Shown piece by piece: positions 42,812 to 52,235 of a DNA stretch of 52,235 nt. The notes under the pieces were generated by a model. It worked only from the letters and a program-made list of their open reading frames with translations, was not told the DNA's origin and ran no database searches. Position 1 is the stretch's first letter. Each line of letters starts with the position of its first letter. A program made the translations under genes and the position numbers. This DNA comes from Chalciporus piperatus (lineage: Eukaryota > Basidiomycota > Agaricomycetes > Boletales > Boletaceae): the NCBI GenBank assembly GCA_038093975.1, contig JBBPTG010000170.1, positions 1 to 52,235 of the forward strand. The letters are read 5' to 3'.

Positions 42812-43345
42812 CGCAAAACTGGTACACCCCAAATGTACAAATGCCTGCAAAAGTGGTACTACCCGAAGTCCGGCCGGGGTCTGTGTTTCTGGTACAGGCC
42901 GGAAGTATAATACCTTGTGAACGTGGTACAGGCCGAGGATTCCCTATAGGATATGTCCGGCCTGTACCAGGTTCACAAAGCATACTTCCACCACGAAACT
43001 GGTACAGGCCGAACATGCCCCATAGGAAGTCTTCGGCCTGTACCAGTTTCCCAGAGCTCATCCCATTGTAAAACTGGTATAGGCCGGACCTTTCCTATAA
43101 GGGATCTTCGGCCTGTACCACTGTCTCAGAGGCTAGTCTGACTGCGAAACTGGTACAGGCCGGCCTTGTCCTATAAGGTATCTTCGGCCTGTACCAGTTT
43201 CTCAGAGGCTAGTTTCATTGCAAAGCTGGTACAGGCCAGGCCTGTCCCATAGAGAGGCTTCGGCCTGTACCAGTGTCTCAGATGCTAGTAGCTGGTACCA
43301 GCTTATATCCTACAGGGAGGCTCCAGCTTGTATCAATCTGTGAAA
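42812..43345. repeat. Left array of GGTACAGGCC hairpins
   Basis: About six units of roughly 85-90 bp. Each has inverted arms like AACTGGTACAGGCCG and CGGCCTGTACCAGTTT around a loop of about 20 nt with CCTATAGGA-like sequence. Reading frames through it are artefacts. Confidence 0.85.
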
Positions 43346-43664
43346 GCTCAACCTCATTGTAAAACAAACCTCATTGTAAAACCAGTGCAGGCTGAGAACA
43401 TTTCTGGTCATAACTTTTGCCATTCATAATGAAACCTTCAAATGTATATCATGTCCTATGAGTATGAGACAGTCATATACTTGCCAAAGCTATCCTCTGC
43501 TTTCCTCCCGAACCTTGCCCAGACATCTTTCTGCTTTGCTGCATATGCCTTTGGTCCTCCTTCCCGACACTCCTTCCTCCGACAATCCCATAGCTGTTCA
43601 TGAGCTGCTTACATAATTGCTAAGACTGCTCATTCTTGTGCGCCGCCGGCACCTTAGGTGCACA

Positions 43665-45190
43665 ACATGTCCATTTTTGAACAAATAGATACAACATATC
43701 CTTCCTTCCCTTTTCTGCTCGACTACTCACTTTCCTGTCCTCTGAGGGTTCTCCTATTGATAATATTAGTGTTATACAGTGTTACTTAGCATTTTCAACC
43801 ACTTCAATTATAATATCTGACTGTATATAGGTAGATATCTACACATAACAATACACCGAAAATGTGTCTGCATTTTTGATTGGCTGGATAAATATGTTGC
43901 AAGATTTGATTTCCAAGTAGTGAATATGTATTGGAAGAATATCCTTGTAGCTTAGATAGTAGGGAGTTGTCCCTGTGATGTAGCAGTAGATTGCCCTCCT
44001 GCCCCTGAATAACAAAAAAACAATTCGCATTTTTGATCAGCCAGGTAGATATGATTTTAAAATTGATACATAGGTACCTCATACATGTATCTACAGGATA
44101 TCAGAAGCTTATCCACCAGAGAGCTTCCCTTATGATACAGGACTAGATATGATGTCCACTCCTATATGCTCTGAAGCGGTTTGGCCAGTAGTCAATACAT
44201 CAGGGTATCTATCTAGGAATCTAGATTACATATAGTACATCACATTCCCAAGTTTTCGAGAGGCTAGGTTCATAATTGAGTGCAGGAGAAAGCAAATAAC
44301 ATTGAAGAAGCGTGAGAAACTGACCAGAAACTTAGGAGACTTGCAAAAACATACCAGGAACACAACAATGTGGAGCTTAGGGTGTGCTAGGAATAGAGGG
44401 ACAGTCAATAGGTGTCATTAGGAATTATTCTGGCTACTGTTCCTGGCATTCTGTGCTATCAAGATGCTCAGAAAGCGAACATTGCATTGAAGCTTTCAAC
44501 AGTTCACTAGCTTGAGGCCTAGGTTAGTAATACTTCAGTTGAGTTACTGCTGTGGGTTATAGGAGATTTACTGAGATATCATGGAATTCTAGGAGTATGC
44601 AGTAGGCACAGTAGCCAGAATAATTCCTGATGACACCTATTGACTGTCCCTCTATTCCTAGCACACCCTATGCTCCACATTGTTGTGTTCCTGGTATGTT
44701 TTTGCAAGTCTCCTAAGTTTCTGGTCAGTTTCTCACGCTTCTTCAATGTTATTTGCTTTCTCCTGCACTCAATTATGAACCTAGCCTCTCGAAAACTTGG
44801 GAATGTGATGTACTATATGTAATCTAGATTCCTAGATAGATACCCTGATGTATTGACTACTGGCCAGACCGCTTCAGAGCATATAGGAGTGGACATCATA
44901 TCTAGTCCTGTATCATAAGGGAAGCTCTCTGGTGGATAAGCTTCTGATATCCTGTAGATACATGTATGAGGTACCTATGTATCAATTTTAAAACCATATC
45001 TACCTGGCTGATCAAAAATGCGAATTGTTTTTTTGTTATTCAGGGGCAGGAGGGCAATCTACTGCTACATCACAGGGACAACTCCCTACTATCTAAGCTA
45101 CAAGGATATTCTTCCAATACATATTCACTACTTGGAAATCAAATCTTGCAACATATTTATCCAGCCAATCAAAAATGCAGACACATTTTC
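43665..45190. repeat. Large palindrome of family A repeat
   Basis: Copy 2 (about 43665-44500, plus orientation) and copy 3 (44548-45190, inverted) are near-identical over 43858-44445 versus 44603-45190, with symmetry axis at about 44524. Near the axis the two copies differ: only the inverted copy keeps CCTACTGCATAC, as copy 1 does. The inverted copy lacks the first ~195 bp. The region 43346-43664 shows nothing I recognise. Confidence 0.85.
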
Positions 45191-45719
45191 TGCTTTTTGA
45201 TAATAGTCAAAGTGTAGTGTAAACAAGTGCAAACAAAGTGTTCCAAAATGCACAAAAACCAAGTCCAAAGTGCACACAAGTGTAGCCACAACTGTGGGAA
45301 TGTGGCTGTGCAAAATTGCGCAGCAAATGTTCAACTTTTTTCCATTGCAAACTTCAGCATCAACCACCACTCTTTGCCTGCCACTTCTTCTTCTCCCTCT
45401 CCTCCTCTTCTTTGTCACTTTTCCTTGTATCTTTTTCTTTTATTCTCTCTTCCTGGAAGATTCCTAGCAGTTCCTGAGCCTCTGGTAAGTCCAACTGAGT
45501 CTGTCACTTATATCATTCTCTTTTCCTTCTTTAGAAGAGTTAGCTGCCCTTTGGGGTACATATCTATACTTTTTTGTTATGTAGGACTGCAGCCTACATA
45601 ATAAAAAAGTGTAGTTATCTAATAGGTGCGCATTTTTCATTCTATTGGAGTTCATACCCTATGTAAGCTACTAATCCTTGGTTTGAGGGTTCAGGAAGTG
45701 TATTAGAACACTTAGCTCT

Positions 45720-46115
45720 GTGCTTGCTCCATTTGGGGTTTTGGGAATGCGGTGTATCAGGATGCTTGATCCTGTGCTCGTGTTTTCATGCTCTCTTTGG
45801 TTTCCGAGGATGCGGTGTATCAGGACACTTGGTCCTGTGCTCGTGTTCTCGTTGGGGTTCTGGGGGCTTGATTTACGAGGGCACGGTGTATTGGGACACT
45901 TGGTCCTGTGCTCGTGTCCTTGATGACTCGGTTTCCGAGAATGCGGTGTATCAGGATGCTTGGTCCTGTGCTCATGTTCTCGTTGGGGTTCTGGGGGCTT
46001 GATTTACGAGGGCACGATGTATCGGGACACTTGGTCCTGTGCTCGTGTCCTTGATGACTCGGTTTCCGAGAATGCGGTGTATCAGGACGCTTGGTCCTGC
46101 ACTCGTGTTCTAGAT
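45720..46115. repeat. Minisatellite with ~130-bp units
   Basis: Blocks such as TGCGGTGTATCAGGATGCTT, GGTCCTGTGCTCGTGT and GATGACTCGGTTTCCGAGAA recur. Two consecutive copies of about 130 bp (about 45845-45975 and 45975-46105) are almost identical. The flanking stretches 45191-45719 and 46116-46474 show no gene. Confidence 0.85.
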
Positions 46116-46474
46116 GGGTTTCTGAGGGATGTTGCAAGGTCAGTCTTCGCTATGGTTCCTTCATGCTGCTCAAACTTGTCTCAAAGATGATCTACCTGTC
46201 CCAGGTTCATAATTTCGGTTTTTTTCATTGAATTTTATTCTTTTGCATTGCATGTGTCAGATATACAAGTATAGTATCAATTGTCATGTAATTTCACTTG
46301 CAGTGCTGGCTTGGAAAGGAGAGGGCCCCTCCTGGAAAGCTGGCCTGCCCTTTGTGGTTCTGATTCATTTGAGGTTTCGAGTTTATTTCTGAATTACTTA
46401 GAAATATCCAATGCAATGAATGTAAAGGGAATGTGTCATTATGCATGTCCGACGTCTGAGATCACGTGACCAAG

Positions 46475-47135
46475 TAAATCTCGGCCTGTACTGGTTTTGC
46501 AGTCAGACCAAGCTCTGAGATGTTGGTGCAGGCCGAAATCTTCCAATAAGATAAGCTCAGCTTGTACCAGTTTTGCAGTGGGATTGAGTGCTGAGACACT
46601 GGTACAGGCCGAAGATTTCCTATAGGACATATCCGGCCTGTACCAGGTGTGTAGTGAGATTGAATTCTGAAACACTGGTATAGGCCGAAGATTCCCTATC
46701 AGACACATCTGGCCTGTACCAGTTTTGCAATCAGAATGGCCTCTGAAACACTGGTACAGGCTGAAGATTTCCTATAGGATATTCTTGGCCTGTACCAGTT
46801 TTGCAGTGGGATTGAGTGCTAAGACACTGGTACAGGCCGAAGACCTCCTATAGGACATATCCGGCCTGTACCAGGTTTGCAGTGAAATTGAACTCTGAGA
46901 AACTGGTACAGGCTGAAGATTTCCTATAGGATATTCTCGGCCTGTACCAGCTTTGCAGTGGAATTGACTGCTGAGACACTGGTACAGGCCGAAGACCTCC
47001 TATAGGACATATCCGGCCTGTACCAGGTTTGCATCACAGGCCTGTACCAGAAATACAGACCCCGGCCGGGCTTCGGGTAGTACCACTTCTGCAGGCATTT
47101 GTACATTTCGGTTGTACCGGTTTTGCGAGGACACT
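46475..47135. repeat. Right array of GGTACAGGCC hairpins
   Basis: This is the inverted counterpart of the left array, with about seven to eight hairpin units. Loops commonly read AGATTTCCTATAGGA. The last part (47035-47135) mirrors 42800-42900. Confidence 0.85.
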
Positions 47136-47141
47136 TGACTG

Positions 47142-47760
47142 CAGTATGTGGGGGGATGCTGTCATTGTCTGTTCTTACCCATTCATGGATTGTCTGGCCG
47201 TTGCCTGTTGGTGGTGACTGCCTTGGAGGAGCAGGTCGTACTCACCCTTGCTGAGGACGGGCTGAACTTCTGCTGGCAACACATCGTTCTCTCATCAGTA
47301 TATATGCTGCCTTCACAGTGATATGTCGAACATCTTTATGGCGATACAGCGAACAATATAGCTAACATCTATAAATAGCGGTACAGCTATATAGCGAATA
47401 GCGATGATACAGTGAACACCTATATCGCCTTATAGCGCATAGCAAATAGTGAACACCTATATCGCCATATAGCGAATGGTGAATAGCAAATAGCAAATAG
47501 CAAATAGCGATGATACAGAAATATGCCTTATGACTACTACCATACACCAGGGATGAATACCGTACTCTTCCGATGGGCCCATTGCGTGCATCAATTAGCC
47601 GACACCCAAATCACCCCATGAGCCCATGGGTCGTTGACCGATCACCCATTTGGGCCCATCAGTAATTTGCCGACTGCCCATATGGGCCGACGTTGGCTGG
47701 GCGGTCGCACTCCCTACACCCATCATATGGGCTGCGCCGTCGGCATCCCAAATAAGTAGC
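47142..47760. repeat. AT-rich simple repeat and GGGCCCA-rich segment
   Basis: At 47330-47520 short units ATAGCGAATAGC / AGCAAATAGC and ACACCTATATCGCC recur. At 47570-47735 the palindromic motifs TGGGCCCAT, CCCATATGGG and CCCATGGG cluster. No gene is visible. Confidence 0.7.
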
Positions 47761-49540
47761 TACATGGGGTGGAAGGCGAACTCCATCGTAGGCAGGAGGA
47801 AGCTAGCGGGGCCTGGTTCTGAGTACGTGAATGCCGCTATCAGCGGAAACAAAACTGGAGGACGGACAAACCCTACCACCGGGATTCGCATTCACAAGAA
47901 CAACCCCCAGGGCATTCGTTGCACCAACGAGCCATGCGTAGGGAAATCACGGGCAGATACCCACGACAAACCTCATTGTTATTCTCCGGCTTGGATTCGC
48001 AACAAGGTGTCGACTACAGAAACTGCAGCTGCTGCAATCACCTTGACTACATCCTCGACCGCATCTACCTCATCCTCACCCCACAACCACGCACGTGACT
48101 TGTCCTGCGCTGCCATCCTCGAGCTAGACGACAACAATCATTCTGAGCTTTCCTGTATCTCATTACCACACGTGTTCGCAACAATCCTAGACTCCGGAAC
48201 TACTTCCCATCTTATCAAAGACAGGGGGTACTTCATAGATTTCACTTCGGAAGATCGTCCCCCAGTAAAAACTGCAAACCATGGCAAGCTGTCAACCACG
48301 GGGCGAGGGACTTGCATTGTCGAATTGGCACTAGGTGGGTCAACATACCGCGTCACTCTGAAAGACTGCCTCCACACCCCAGGCGCTTTGCTCAACTTAC
48401 TCTCAGTTGGACACATGCTGCAGAAGGGATGGGACTGTGATTTCAAGGGTTCGAGCGCTACCGCAGGACCTTACTGTCGTCTATCGCATGGAGGGGAGAT
48501 CCTAGGACAAATGCCGTTATCGGGGAACCTCTGTTACCTCGACGTCCGTTTCATCCACCCAGATGAACTTAACTCAAGAGCGACGATGCACAAGGAGATA
48601 ACAGCACTGGCGGATGAAGAAATCACCGCATATACGAAGGTTCTGCTTACCTGGGATACGTGGCATGCGCGAATGGGCCATCCTGGCACTGAATACGTCA
48701 AACGCCTTCCAATCGTCGCGACCGGAGTATCCATCGAGTCGAACAAACCTATCGGAAAATGCGAAGCTTGCATCGTTTCCAAACACCCTCGCAAACCTTA
48801 CCCTTCATCGAAGACCCCCCATGCCTCCCATATGCTCGACCTCATCCATTCTGACCTCTGTGGTCCTTTCCCCATACGCAGTCCTCACGGAAAGTTATAC
48901 TTCGTAGTGTTCCTCGATGACCACACACACCTTATCAATGTACAACTGCTGGCATTCAAGGATCAAACACTCGACGCGTGGAGAATGGTAAAGGCGCTCT
49001 GGGAGAATCACATGGAGAGGAAGGTCAAGGTCTTCCGATCGGACAACGGAGGAGAGTTCATCAATGCAGCGTTCACCAAGGCACTTCAGGAGGCAGGGAT
49101 AGAGTGTCAACTAGCGTCCCCGTATGCGCATTAGCAAAACGGGAAAGCCGAACGGGCCATACGCACCCTTCAAGGTCACGCGCTCGCTATGCTAGAAACC
49201 GCCAGACTCCCATCAAACTTATGGGGAGAAGCTGTTCTCACTGCCGCGTACTTGTGGAATCGCACAGAGTCCATATCACTCCCCCCAGGCATCACCCCTT
49301 ACAAGGGGGGTCCGTCTACAAGGCTCTTTTGGTTGCGCAGGGTTTCTCTCAGGTCCCGGACTTTCGCACCTGTCATCAAGCCGACCTCAATTCGTCTTCT
49401 TGTCGCTATCGCATGCCAGAATGATTGGGAGATAGACACGTTCGACGCCAAACGCGCCTTCCTCTGGGGTATACTCAAAGAAGAGATCTATATGCGCCAA
49501 CCGAAGGGTTTCGACATCTGCAAAAAAGGATTATGGCTGT
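47760..49540 (+). pseudogene. pol: Second Ty1/copia remnant, internally deleted
   Basis: The frame starts in the C-terminal part of gag, with a Cys/His cluster (CTNEPCVGKSRADTHDKPHC). It then gives the protease (TILDSGTTSHLIKD), GAG-pre-integrase (TWHARMGHPGTEYVKRL) and integrase core (LIHSDLCGPF, VFRSDNGGEFINAAF). TAG at 49132-49134 interrupts SPYAH-stop-QNGKAERA; CAG is the expected codon. Integrase stops near 49300 and joins RT abruptly (AQGFSQVP). A further small deletion shifts frame before FAPVIKPTSIRLL and FDAKRAFLWGILKEEIY. It ends at about 49540. No LTRs are visible. Confidence 0.88.
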
Positions 49541-49544
49541 AGCA

Positions 49545-49735
49545 GCCTGCTCAGCTCTGTAGCCGACGTAGCACTATGTTGTCACTGTGTGTCACGCATG
49601 TCATATATTGACTACTGTAGACAGCTCGGCAGCCCACATAGGACTACTGTAGACAGCTCGGCAGCCGACATAGCTTTATGTCGTTACCGTGCCTCACACA
49701 TGACAACATAGTGCTACAGTAGCTGCTACCATGCC
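49545..49735. repeat. Small fold-back repeat
   Basis: Arms CTGTAGC..AGCACTATGTTGTCA (about 49548-49605) and the inverted TGACAACATAGTGCTACAG (about 49698-49716) enclose a direct repeat of ACTACTGTAGACAGCTCGGC at about 49611 and 49644. It sits exactly where the copia remnant ends, close to the 3' end of the second Plavaka gene, and may be its terminal region. The stretch 49736-50096 shows no gene, only AT-rich sequence and a run of A. Confidence 0.6.
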
Positions 49736-50096
49736 CCAACGAGTCTCCATAGAACAGCAAGCATGTTTATTTGTACATAGATATTAGACATAGTACAATC
49801 ATACTCCATGCAACATATAGCTAACAAAAAAAAAAATTAGCGAGTGAAGGAATGTGTACCTTCTATACTTACAAACTGGCAGCCTGATGGCAGTTGTCTG
49901 TCCCCGCGCGCGGTGGATGCTAGAGAAAGCCGACATGAGGATGGTTGCCGAGAGAATCAGGATGGCCCTCCGCGCCCCCGCGTGATGGAAAAAACAACTA
50001 GAATGATAAAATCAGCTCAGCGTCACGGTTAGGTTGACATATACTTACCACCCACCCACCCGCCCACGCCCCAGCCACCTAAGACTGGCATGCGCG

Positions 50097-52235
50097 TTAC
50101 GACGCGTGCTCCCTGTACTGTTCAAATGTGCGAAAGTCAATGTACCTGTTCAGATAGAAAATGTCAGCTGATGCCATTATACGACTGTGGTTCCATAGTG
50201 GACTGATGGCGCCGCTCGGAAACTTGGGCACAAGATGACAGGGTTGGATTACTTGAGACACGGGAATGACGGCCGCATTTGGTAGGCGGTTCCGTGTTGA
50301 GTGGGACGTTTTGAACATCCGAATGTTGTCGTCCATGTGGTTCAACGGCTTGAACCAATGAACGTAGGCGAGCGGTTCCGAAAAATTGCCAAGGTGAGGC
50401 GGGAGCTTGAATATTGCACGAATCTCGGCCACACGCAGCCCTGCGAAACAAATTAGTTCGAGGAGGATAGAGGAAAGGGAAGCTTACCATGGAACCCGCT
50501 GGTATGCCGCCCACGTGCTTCCTCGTCTTCCAGGACCAATACAGTGTCGAAGCGGGCGGGCGTGGGGGGTTTGCGTTGACCATTGGGTCGTTGTGGATGA
50601 CAACGGATCCTAGCAAAATTGTCGTTTGATGTGTGTTCGTTAGGTTGTAAGGAAATGACCATATTGCTGAAACAGTCAAAACGATCGTTGAGGTTTGGCT
50701 GGAAGTATTGATGTCCATAGGGTAGGGTATGGATAAACGATCTGAGGGCATCAATGAACTGCACGGCGCCATGATGTTGGACTAGATACTGTGCCGTCTT
50801 CTTTGGGAAATGAGGCCGCTTTGCGATGCGATATCGGGGACCTGTAGAGAAAGTCCTCAGTGCAGTGAGAGCCGCATCATCGTCAGCATCGTCACTATGA
50901 TATTCTGATGTCACCTCCTCCGAGTCCTCTGGCGCCGGCGCTGCGTTGCGTGTCTTGTGTTTGTACCAGGTAATATAACCTCTGAACCACATGACGGCTT
51001 CTTGGCGCTGGAGCCATTTCGTCATTTGGATAGTATAGTCCTTGCGGTTACTCTTGAGGTAAGCCTTTTTCGCATAGTCAATATGGAGACGCTCCGAGTT
51101 CTCGGTATTGAAGCCATCGAGACTACCGAACATCGTGATGGTGTCAACGTAGTGGAGTAACGAATGTAGTTTAGGAATGTTGAAGTGCTCACGACATTCT
51201 AGTTCCAGGAATATTTCCTTGTGATCATGAAAGTCGTCAACATCAGCAACACTGCAAAAAGTCTGATTGAAGGGCTTTCTGTAAGGCGAGGATGGTGTCG
51301 TCCGTGTGAGACCGGTACTGCGCGATGTAGATGAAGTCGACTAAAGCTCGACCGGCTATGAGGACATCTTGGTGTGGTGTAGTGCCCATGAGAGAACCGA
51401 CGAAGACGCGCTGGAGTTGTTTATGATCAGCACCGGTCCACTGTTTGACTTTAGAAATTCCCTGCTTAAAGTGACGCAGGCCGGGGTGGAAGGGCATGGC
51501 ACGGAAACGTGCATCAAAGTCTTTCTTCCCTGCGATAGCTGTGCACCATTTTTTGAGGTGGTCCTTGAAGATCCCTTGGTGGAGTTGGTGGAGGATGTCG
51601 GAAGTGATACAGGAGAAGATGTCGGTGTAGGGGAGGTCTGCCCAGAAAGGAGAGAACACAGGACGTAGGCCCTGTGCGATGAATTCTGGTGGGTATTGGC
51701 CGATGGCTTGCGCGTGTAAGATGTTCGTTGTTTGCGCTTGATTGCGAGCTGGAAATTGAAGGTTTGCGCCTCTTTGCTCAGCACGCACGAGGCATTTCGG
51801 ACACCGGTTCTCAGCGCAACAAGCAACGAGGCATTGCTCTGGGTGGTCTCCGATATAAGCAGCCAGGATGGGGAAGACTCTCCGAATACGCCCGTCAGCA
51901 CAGACCATCTCCACTCCTTCCTTGCCAGCCGCGATAAGAGGCTCGAGAAGCCTCTTCATGCAGTAATGGAATAATCGGTACCCTGCGACCGAGTTATCTT
52001 CAAATGACTCTGGCTTCGACACCGGTAGGTAGCCCAGTAGGACTGCCGCATGGCGTGCTGGCTGACGACGAACGCCCTTCGAAATATTACCAATGCTTAG
52101 ATAGACTGGCCAGGCGTTCTTGTCGCCTTTGAACCGTGACAACTCGGTTTTATCCGACGCAAGAATTACCGGAGCAACTGTAGCTCCTGCAGGTAGATGG
52201 CTCTGAAAACACGATAAGGTACGTGAATTGTGTAT
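50097..52235 (-). pseudogene. Second Plavaka-type transposase, 3' part, open at window edge
   Basis: On the minus strand, after an intron acceptor near 52205, the sequence reads APVILASDKTELSRFKGDKN, then NAWPVYLSIGNISKGVRR, CPKCLVRAEQRGAN, DILHQLHQGIFKDHLKKW and QWTGADHKQLQRVFVGSL. Next come FNIPKLHSLLHYVDTITMFG and ERLHIDYAKKAY, typical Plavaka motifs. A GT-AG intron (50487-50441) joins to the last exon, with LPNAAVIPVSQVIQPCHLVP and a stop at 50097-50099. Between KALQ and DDFHDHKEIF lies an extra ~28 nt that shifts the frame. It matches the terminus of the 14.5-kb element, so this copy is probably dead. The 5' end lies beyond 52235. It differs from the other transposase throughout and belongs to another subfamily. 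Confidence 0.9.
51241..51266. repeat. 26-nt relic of the 14.5-kb element's terminus
   Basis: CATCAGCAACACTGCAAAAA followed by GTCTGA matches the first 26 nt of the element at 16519 (CATCAGCAAGACTGTAAAAA, GTCTGA) at 24 positions. It lies exactly at the frameshift in the second Plavaka gene. An excision footprint or aberrant insertion is inferred. Confidence 0.65.

Larger units (their letters stand above)
42798..47141. mobile_element. 4.3-kb non-autonomous element with hairpin-array termini
   Basis: The ends CAGTCAAGTGTCCTCGCAAA at 42798 and its complement ending at 47141 begin inverted repeats that continue through GTACAAATGCCTGCA and TGGTACTACCCGAAG. Inside both ends lie arrays of GGTACAGGCC hairpins. 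No transposase is present, so it would depend on a partner. No target duplication is certain. Inferred to be a DNA transposon of the large-TIR kind. Confidence 0.75.

Noticed and set aside
42812..43345. CRISPR-like array from regular GGTACAGGCC units
   Set aside because: Units are imperfect palindromes with conserved loops and the context is a fungal chromosome with a mirrored array. This is a terminal repeat structure, not a CRISPR.

Overview
The window looks like transposon-dense chromosomal DNA from a basidiomycete, most likely an Agaricomycete. The evidence is chromodomain Ty3/gypsy (chromovirus) elements, two Plavaka-type transposase genes, host fragments recognisable as fungal RAX2 and coatomer beta (SEC26), and many phase-consistent GT-AG introns of about 50-60 nt. 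I found no convincing intact single-copy host gene. Almost everything is an element, an element inside an element, or a captured piece of a host gene.

Layout. 1-1336: a diverged copy of an unclassified ~0.8 kb repeat (family A), then TCCG-rich sequence. 1343-8845: complete Ty3/gypsy element E1 with 505/513-bp LTRs and a GTTAT target duplication, inserted six bases into an older LTR (1337-1342 plus 8851-9298) of the same family as element E2. 9299-12600: poorly recognised sequence with one plus-strand multi-exon gene. 12600-16087: 5'-truncated, decayed Ty3/gypsy pol (E3), followed by a downstream CCHC zinc-knuckle ORF. That ORF is split at 16518/31018 by a 14.5-kb DNA transposon and resumes up to 31752, followed by an LTR-like end at about 32268.

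The 14.5-kb transposon (16519-31017) is the most interesting object. It has ~1.2-kb terminal inverted repeats built of short CCAGTCA-like repeats and a 2-bp TA target duplication. It carries a phase-consistent 10-exon Plavaka-type transposase gene (927 codons plus stop) and a divergent 15-exon gene (934 codons plus stop) of unknown function. Between the transposase gene and the left terminus lies a captured chimera of RAX2 and SEC26 fragments.

32269-35469 and 42022-42797: a decayed Ty1/copia element broken by a solo LTR (33480-34124) and by a second complete Ty3/gypsy element, E2 (35470-42021, minus strand, TATAC target duplication). 42798-47141: a 4.3-kb non-coding element bounded by inverted arrays of GGTACAGGCC hairpins, containing a large palindrome of family A. 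47142-49540: AT-rich repeats and a second dead copia. 49545-49735: a small fold-back. 50097-52235: the 3' part of a second Plavaka-type transposase gene, running off the window and carrying a 26-nt relic that matches the terminus of the 14.5-kb element.

How the parts work together. In E1 and E2 the predicted 5' end of the element RNA is exactly complementary over 11 nt to the primer-binding site two bases after the LTR. This is the Tf1/sushi self-priming layout. In the 14.5-kb element the transposase and the divergent partner share a 193-bp intergenic promoter region, and the repeat-rich termini are plausible transposase binding sites. All coordinates come from reading by eye; no alignments or database searches were run.
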